A stretch of DNA of 52,643 nt, from assembly GCA_016758965.1 (NCBI GenBank), contig JAEPRB010000263.1, forward strand, positions 1 through 52,643, in the 5' to 3' direction. This DNA is from Circinella minor. Taxonomy: Eukaryota > Mucoromycota > Mucoromycetes > Mucorales > Lichtheimiaceae. Positions 47,591-52,643 of this stretch are shown in pieces. Positions within the stretch are counted from its first letter, which is position 1. The number at the start of each line of letters is the position of its first letter. A model generated the notes under the pieces. The model had not been told where the DNA came from, did no database searches, and saw only the letters and a program-made list of their open reading frames with translations. A program made the translations under genes and the position numbers.

Positions 47591-49274
47591 ATGGCACAAG
47601 TAGAAAAAAGAGTTCAACCTAGTCGTAAAGGCAAGAAAGCATGGCGTAAAAATATTGATATGGCTCCAGTGGACGAAGCCTTAGAATCTTTACGAGTAGA
47701 AGAACGTGTTCGGTAAATAGATATAAAAAGTTTTTTTGTATAATAATGAGCTTAAGATCGATCTCGGTAGCAAAAAAAAAAAAAGTAGTTTTTAATCAGT
47801 TTTTACTTTTATATTTTAGTGGTGAAGGAACAAAAATTGATGATTTATTTACAATTGATACCACTGGTGATTTACAAGGTAAAAAAGAAAACATTTTTTA
47901 GATTTATTAACGGGTTATGTGTATTTATATAAAAGATTCATTATATACTAAAGAAAACGAATATACCACTTTATATATAATAGTTAAACGACAATTGGCA
48001 AGAGATAAACCTTTAAAAGTAGATGAAATTTTAGCTGAACGATCTGCCATTCCAGCTATTATTGCTCGAGTCAAAGCAGCAAATACTGAAAAAAAGGAAT
48101 CAAAACATGATTTACAAAAAGTGAATAAAATTGCTAAACGTAAACGTGAAAATGCTATTCCAACTACACCAAAGAAAAAGAAGAAACAAGTAAAAGAAGC
48201 AACTTATGATATGTGGGGAGATGGTAAGGATTTATTAATATATAAATTTGGGATTTTACACAAAATAATATATGTTAATTTTATATATATGATTAAAAAA
48301 GATGATACAGAACAAAAAGAAGAAGAAGAAGAAGAAGATAAGACAAATGGATTCCTTGATGTTGTTAAAGAACGTAAAGTTAAAGCACCTTCTACACTTC
48401 AATCAAAACCTGCTGCTTTGATACATAAAGCACCTGTTCAAGTACCTCATGCTGGTGCTTCTTATAATCCTACAATGGAAGATCATCAACAATTATTGAA
48501 GGAAGCAATGGATATTGAAGTTAAACAAGAAGAAGCTAAAAAGAAATTAAATGAACAACTTGCTTATAGAAAGGAATTGGATCAATTGAAACATGAATTG
48601 GAAGAATCTATTTCAAATAATGATGACGAAGAAGAAGAAGAAGAAGAAGAGGAAGGAGATGCTAAAGATTCAAAATCTATTAAATCAAAACATGAAGGTG
48701 TTCGTAAAACAAAGACACAACGTAATAAGGAAAAACGAAAAAGATATAATCGTATGTTGGAAGAACAAAAATTACATGAACGTGATATTCGTAAACAAAT
48801 TGATCGTGTCAAGAGTATTGAAACTGAATTACAAGAGCATATTCAAAAATTGGAAGAAGCTGCTGAAATAAGACGTCAATTAAAAGAAGAAGATAAAAAG
48901 AGAGGAGCTCATCGATTAGGTAGACATTATGTTAAAGAACAACCTGTTGCAGTACAATTACAAGAAGAATTAAGTGAAACTTTACGTCAATTAAAGGTAA
49001 TATATATATATATATATATAAAGGATCTTTATTTTGTATAGTAAAACATATATTAACTAATATATATATATAATTTTAGCCTGAAGGAAATAATCTTAGA
49101 GAACGATTTTCAAGTATTCAAGAACGTAATATTATTGAACCTAGAGTACCTATTACACCCTTTAAAAAATATAAGGCTAAAATTTATGAGAAACGATCTT
49201 ATAAAATATTTGATTCTCAACAACAGCAAAAACAAAAACAAAAGCAACAACAAAAAAATAAAAACAAGAAATAA
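47591..49274 (+). CDS. NOP53: Ribosome biogenesis factor Nop53 (GLTSCR2/PICT1 family)
   Basis: Nucleolar 60S assembly factor, 436 aa. Exons 47591-47712, 47820-47878, 47984-48223, 48302-48996, 49080-49274 join in frame. The N-terminus is basic (VQPSRKGKKAWRKNIDMAPV). Exon 2 carries LFTID, which fits the arch-interacting motif (L-F-x-hydrophobic-D) that recruits the RNA helicase Mtr4 and the exosome for 7S pre-rRNA trimming in yeast. Next come a conserved LARDKPLKVDEILAERSAIP block, a Lys-rich nuclear signal, the TYDMWGDG motif, and VPHAGASYNPTMEDHQQLLK, typical of the family. A long charged coiled coil and HRLGRHYVKEQPVAVQLQEE follow, ending in a Gln/Lys-rich tail. Intron 3 (48224-48301, 78 nt) has no stop and is a multiple of three, so retention would insert 26 residues. 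Confidence 0.93.
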
Positions 49275-49552
49275 TCCCCCCTCTTTTTCTTTTTCATTAT
49301 TGTATTTATGTATATCATTTCTTTTTTTTTTTTTCCCTTTAAAAAAAAAGCATTCCATATATAAAAAAAATCTTCTTTTGCATCTTTATTTTTCTTCATT
49401 TTTCAATTAATTAATTAATCAATAATAATAATAATAATAATTCATGTTTTTTTTTACTATACAAGTACTGTGGTTCCCAACAACTGAATCTCGTATATCT
49501 TTTAGTGTCGCTAGCCAATCAAAAATCGATCGCGTTGATTGTTCTCATTTTT

Positions 49553-49938
49553 AGAAGGAGCTATTTCTGCTGCAGGTTCGATCACAGTTTGGTGTTTAAA
49601 AAACCAAGACTCATTATGAAGCAAAAAAACTAAAGGATGCCGTTAGTTCAGGAACAGTAACAGATCACTCTATGAACTTTTTTTTTGACTCTAGTTGAAA
49701 TGAATAAGCACCCAAAAATGAAAGGACATTATATAGTCATGGATAATGCACCTGTTCATACATGCATGAAAACATAAAGAAGTATTTATTGAATATTGAG
49801 CATATAAATGTGTGTATCTTTTCTACTTACTCTCCAGAGATTAATCCATAATAGAACAGTTCTGGACAGTGGGAAAGAGTAAGATTAAACACCATAAATT
49901 TTTGTGGGAAGATACGTTATTAAAAAGAATGAGAAAAA
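49553..49938 (+). pseudogene. Tc1/mariner-like transposase (DDE) relic
   Basis: Three frame pieces follow the order of a Tc1-like DDE domain: EGAISAAGSITVWCLKNQ, then HPKMKGHYIVMDNAPVHT (second catalytic Asp in MDNAP), then after a shift STYSPEINP and, after another shift, EQFWTVGKSKIKHHKF (third acidic residue). Stops and at least two frameshifts interrupt it. The upstream DNA-binding half is missing, so this is a truncated 3' part. NOP53 ends about 280 bp before it. Confidence 0.78.
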
Positions 49939-50830
49939 TTACTTGAAAAAATTCGTTTCGTATTCTTCCACGTGTTGTAGAAATAAAGAGTCCGTATAAT
50001 ATCCTCTAATGTACTTCAAACAAACAATAGTAGAAGAGCACTTTGCCTCAAAGGACATAGTGCAGACGCGTTGCTTATTTTTGCTACTGTCAATAAGCTT
50101 ATGAATGTCAGGATGACTTCGTCGGCGACTGCTAAGCAACTGAAGACAATCTTCGTCAAGACATGGTTGACAAATACGCCAAAAAACCTCACTCACTTGC
50201 ATCAACATTACTAATTTTTTTAAGGAAACAAACGTAGACAACTCTGCAAGTGAGTGAGGAAATGCTAACCTTGTCATCTCTAACGTGATATAGATTCCAT
50301 CGTGTTGTGACTGCATGAAAGATGATTGTGAAATCATGTATCTGAAAGGAAATACATCCAGTAAAATGATTTTTATCAATTGTTTCCTTGGAGAACATAC
50401 CTAATCTCAACAAATCATGTCATAAATCGTGGTTATTGGTTCGAAGCTGGGCTCTTTTTGCCTCTCCGAATCCCAATGATGAAGCTGTTTGACCATGCTG
50501 ATTACAGCGTCTGATCTTCTGTGGTAGCTTTCATCGACTTTAACATTTGCCCATCTGACCAGATTTTTTTTGTTCGGGTTTGCTAAGATACGTGAGAGTA
50601 TCGGATGAAAATACGTGGTAGTTAATTTGTACTCGTACTGCGCAAAAAGTGATTTCAAGAGGTAAAGTTTGTGTAAAATCTCCTGGTCTATTCATTTTTG
50701 ATTAAGATACCAAAAGATAGATTTGTCCCAAATTCCGAAAAAAGCTCCATTTCATCTTGAAATACAACTTGTCTGATTCCTGCTTTTCATTATCACCAAG
50801 AACGTATGGTGTTGTTCTTGATAAATAAGT
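49939..50830 (-). pseudogene. Second lineage-specific pseudogene, unknown family
   Basis: Minus-strand pieces in order: TYLSRTTPYVLGDNEKQESD (near 50825), then past a TGA IDQEILHKLYLLKSLFAQYE, NKKNLVRWANVKVDESYHRR, a TGA after TIYDMIC, and then exons that fit GT-AG rules: IHDFTIIFHAVTTRWNLYHV, AELSTFVSLKKLVMLMQVSE and VFWRICQPCLDEDCLQLLSS, with the open frame ending at 49939. The VKVDES and ELSTFV...FWR patterns resemble multi-copy hypothetical proteins of Mucorales, from memory. Two in-frame TGA codons, or one plus a frameshift, make it likely dead; a 5' exon was not found. Possibly a distant cousin of the pseudogene at 17237-18170. Confidence 0.5.
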
Positions 50831-51054
50831 AACCAGTAAGTTTATTACACGATTACGTATACGGACTGTGTAACTTATATATCATCACCAGAATTGGACT
50901 AGCCGGTAATTTCGAAACATGATTCACTATTAAAGAAAATCGAATAAATATTTAATTGCTGTTTTTTTTAAAGAATATTATTTAACTTTAAAATTTACCA
51001 TCAAGTACCGAATAATCCTTGTATAAGTAAAAAGGATGTGAGATTATAAATTTT

Positions 51055-51405
51055 GATATATCGATTTTGGTTGAAGAGCCAATGGCGCGAAACTACCATC
51101 TGCTAAGATAATGGCTGAACGCCTCCAAGTCAGAATACATACTGGATGAGATATCCTGAATGTGCCAGTATTGCCAGATGGGTCCAAATAAAGGCCTTTT
51201 GAACTTGAAAGAAACCTATTTGGGCTTGATCCTGTCTATAGAAAGGTAGGCTTGATCAGATCTCATGATTATAACTAACGTTGAGGCGCGTTTGGTTACA
51301 AGTAGACGACTTTTGATGCCGGCCAATCCTTTTTGCGAATGCGTTTTATCATTTGATTGTGTGTGCAGAAATAAAAGTAATCAGATAAAAAATCATTGTT
51401 TTTCT
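51055..51405 (+). pseudogene. Decayed 3' end of 28S (LSU) rRNA
   Basis: The stretch around 51085-51150 follows the near-universal LSU rRNA sequence after the sarcin-ricin loop: CGCGAAACTACCATCTGCTA, then GGCTGAACGCCTCCAAGTCA (usual form has CTCTAAGTCA). It continues TTGCCAGATGGGTCC, ACGTTGAGGCGCGTTTGGTT, ACAAGTAGACGACTTTTGAT and, near 51335, GCGAATGCGTTTTATCATTT, all in LSU order. Many differences are C-to-T or G-to-A. The sarcin-ricin loop itself and everything 5' of it are absent, and no 5.8S, ITS or 18S lies nearby, so this is an isolated relic and not an rDNA unit. Edges are approximate. Confidence 0.8.
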
Positions 51406-51486
51406 TATTATATTATAAATTTCATAGTACAATAGAAAAAAGAAAAGAAAAGGGAAATTATATACCTCGTCAGCATGTTCAAGTGA

Positions 51487-51648
51487 CGAATCAATAGACA
51501 CTTGTTTTTAATAACATGTAATTTATCAAACCCAAGGGAAGAAGTTTACGAGGACAAATATCTTGTTACCCAAAATCCTTATATTGATCTCACTCCAAAC
51601 ACGTTTGAGGTCACAGTGAAGATAGAGTTGAAAATGACTCGTAAATAA
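51487..51648 (+). pseudogene. Orphan 53-codon coding-like fragment
   Basis: Between TGA 51484-51486 and TAA 51646-51648 an open frame encodes NPREEVYEDKYLVTQNPYID followed by LTPNTFEVTVKIELKMTRK, with protein-like composition and little of the F/I/K/N bias of random AT-rich frames. There is no initiating ATG. It may be the last exon of a decayed gene; family unknown. Confidence 0.25.
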
Positions 51649-52643
51649 ACAGACTTTTTCTTCATAAAATTTATCATAAAGATATATGATCAACTGACTT
51701 TAAAAATAGCTCAATAGAAGGGATTTTGGCAAGTGTATCTTTGCATAAGTTTAATATATAATGAGGTTAAAAAAAACGACGCTTTTGTTTTACTACTATG
51801 AATTAACGTATTCCACTTATTACAATTTACATGACAAATTTAAAATAAAAACATACGTATCGTAAATTTATCTTATATAATCACCTTAAGAAAAAAAATG
51901 GTAATCATTGGGTATTTCCTAAATAACTTTATATTATCATATTTATATTGAGAAGCTGAATATTTTTGAATAAGATATCTAACAATACTTTTATTATTAT
52001 TATAAAGTATACTCTTTTTTTTTTAATTTGTACGTGTTTGAAGGTGTAGGTAAAGGTGTAGGGAACTATGCTACAGTAATTGGGAAACAGGTACTATTTT
52101 TTTTTTTTTGCCTCACATCATATTATTCATTGATCCTAAACTATTTTTTTTTTTGGAAGACGGCCTCGGTCACGTTTCCTTGTCTCCCTCTCCTTCTGTT
52201 CCAAAGTGTTGTCAGAAGGAATGAGAGTTTTCTTGTTTTTTTGAATAAAGTCCCACGTGTAAACCTAATAACTTTTTCGAGAAAAATAATAATAAACACA
52301 AGTGATTGAAGAAATACCTTTGTTTGTTATAAGATTGTCAAGAACTCTCTTGAAGCCCAATTGTAAAGTGTTTTGTAATATGTTGCTTGCATCTCATCCT
52401 TCGGTTTTCTTTTGAAAATGTGGGTGCAGGGGGTTGTTTTGTGATTTTCTAATGTTGTGTCAGGACAGACGACCAAGGACACCCCTTGTATTGTTGCCCC
52501 GGTTCCTTGACATGTCTTTTTTTTTATCGACTTTACCACGATTTGCTTGAGTTACATTCATGTCTTGCTTTCGTACGATTCCTTTAGGTTTTTTTTTCCA
52601 ACTGTTGGTCATAAAGCCAAGTTTGTGTTTGTATTGTATTTCC
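51649..52643. other. Right-hand end, no gene recognised
   Basis: AT-rich DNA. Near 52040-52090 a short piece (FEGVGKGVGNYATVIGKQ followed by a GTACT donor-like site) could be an old exon. On the minus strand 52327-52539 is open (CQGTGATIQGVSLVVCPDTT, no clear ATG), with Cys residues but no recognised domain. Confidence 0.3.

Noticed and set aside
47917..48000. Upstream extension of the NOP53 exon 3 frame with an in-frame ATG at 47917
   Set aside because: It lies within intron 2; splicing 47878 to 47984 gives the conserved protein and a start at 47591.
1..52643. CRISPR arrays, tRNA genes, bacterial operon features
   Set aside because: None seen: the window is eukaryotic, the tandem repeats lack spacers, and no cloverleaf with A and B boxes was found by eye.

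Overview
The window reads as nuclear DNA of a filamentous fungus, most likely an early-diverging one (Mucoromycota, probably Mucorales). The reasons are very AT-rich intergenic DNA with long A/T runs, many short introns (about 60-200 nt, GTAAG-type donors, often T-rich acceptors), a one-polypeptide fungal fatty acid synthase, and transposase relics that look like Mucoralean Tc1-like and hAT families. Genus cannot be told from the sequence alone.

Left third (1-15.2 kb) is a housekeeping block: a GDT1/TMEM165-type Golgi ion transporter (-), the ribosome-rescue GTPase HBS1 (-, about 15 exons, with a long low-complexity region that may also serve as a SKI7-like isoform), a hotdog thioesterase (-), mitochondrial TIM8 (+), a REX1-B-like protein (-) and a calponin-homology-like protein (+). 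A MITE-like element with near-perfect 38-bp inverted ends (about 1480-1961) lies at the far left.

Middle (15.2-26 kb) is accessory and decayed: a coding-like relic, a tiny TA-flanked inverted-repeat element, a multi-exon pseudogene with two in-frame TAG codons, a hAT transposase relic, a ten-copy 21-bp minisatellite, an intact U6 snRNA gene with unusual UUCG-capped hairpins at both ends, and a broken GH28 rhamnogalacturonase. About 3.8 kb of AT-rich DNA without a recognisable gene follows.

Right half holds metabolic and housekeeping genes on the + strand: a fused allantoicase-ureidoglycolate lyase (two successive steps of allantoate breakdown in one chain), a TTC1-type TPR co-chaperone, the 13-kb FAS gene (10 exons, 3932 aa, order AT-ER-DH-MPT-ACP-KR-KS-PPT), a secreted double-psi beta-barrel protein, and the ribosome-biogenesis factor NOP53. 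The last 3 kb is again a graveyard: a Tc1-like transposase relic, a second lineage-specific pseudogene, a decayed 3' end of 28S rRNA outside any rDNA repeat, and a short orphan reading frame.

The genes do not form one pathway. The most interesting items are the DAL2-DAL3 fusion, the HBS1/SKI7-like architecture, the U6 gene, the LSU rRNA relic and the two inverted-repeat elements. Exon boundaries were set by hand from splice signals and reading-frame continuity. Those of GDT1, TIM8, the CH-like gene, the allantoicase fusion, TTC1, FAS, the barrel protein and NOP53 add up to whole codons.
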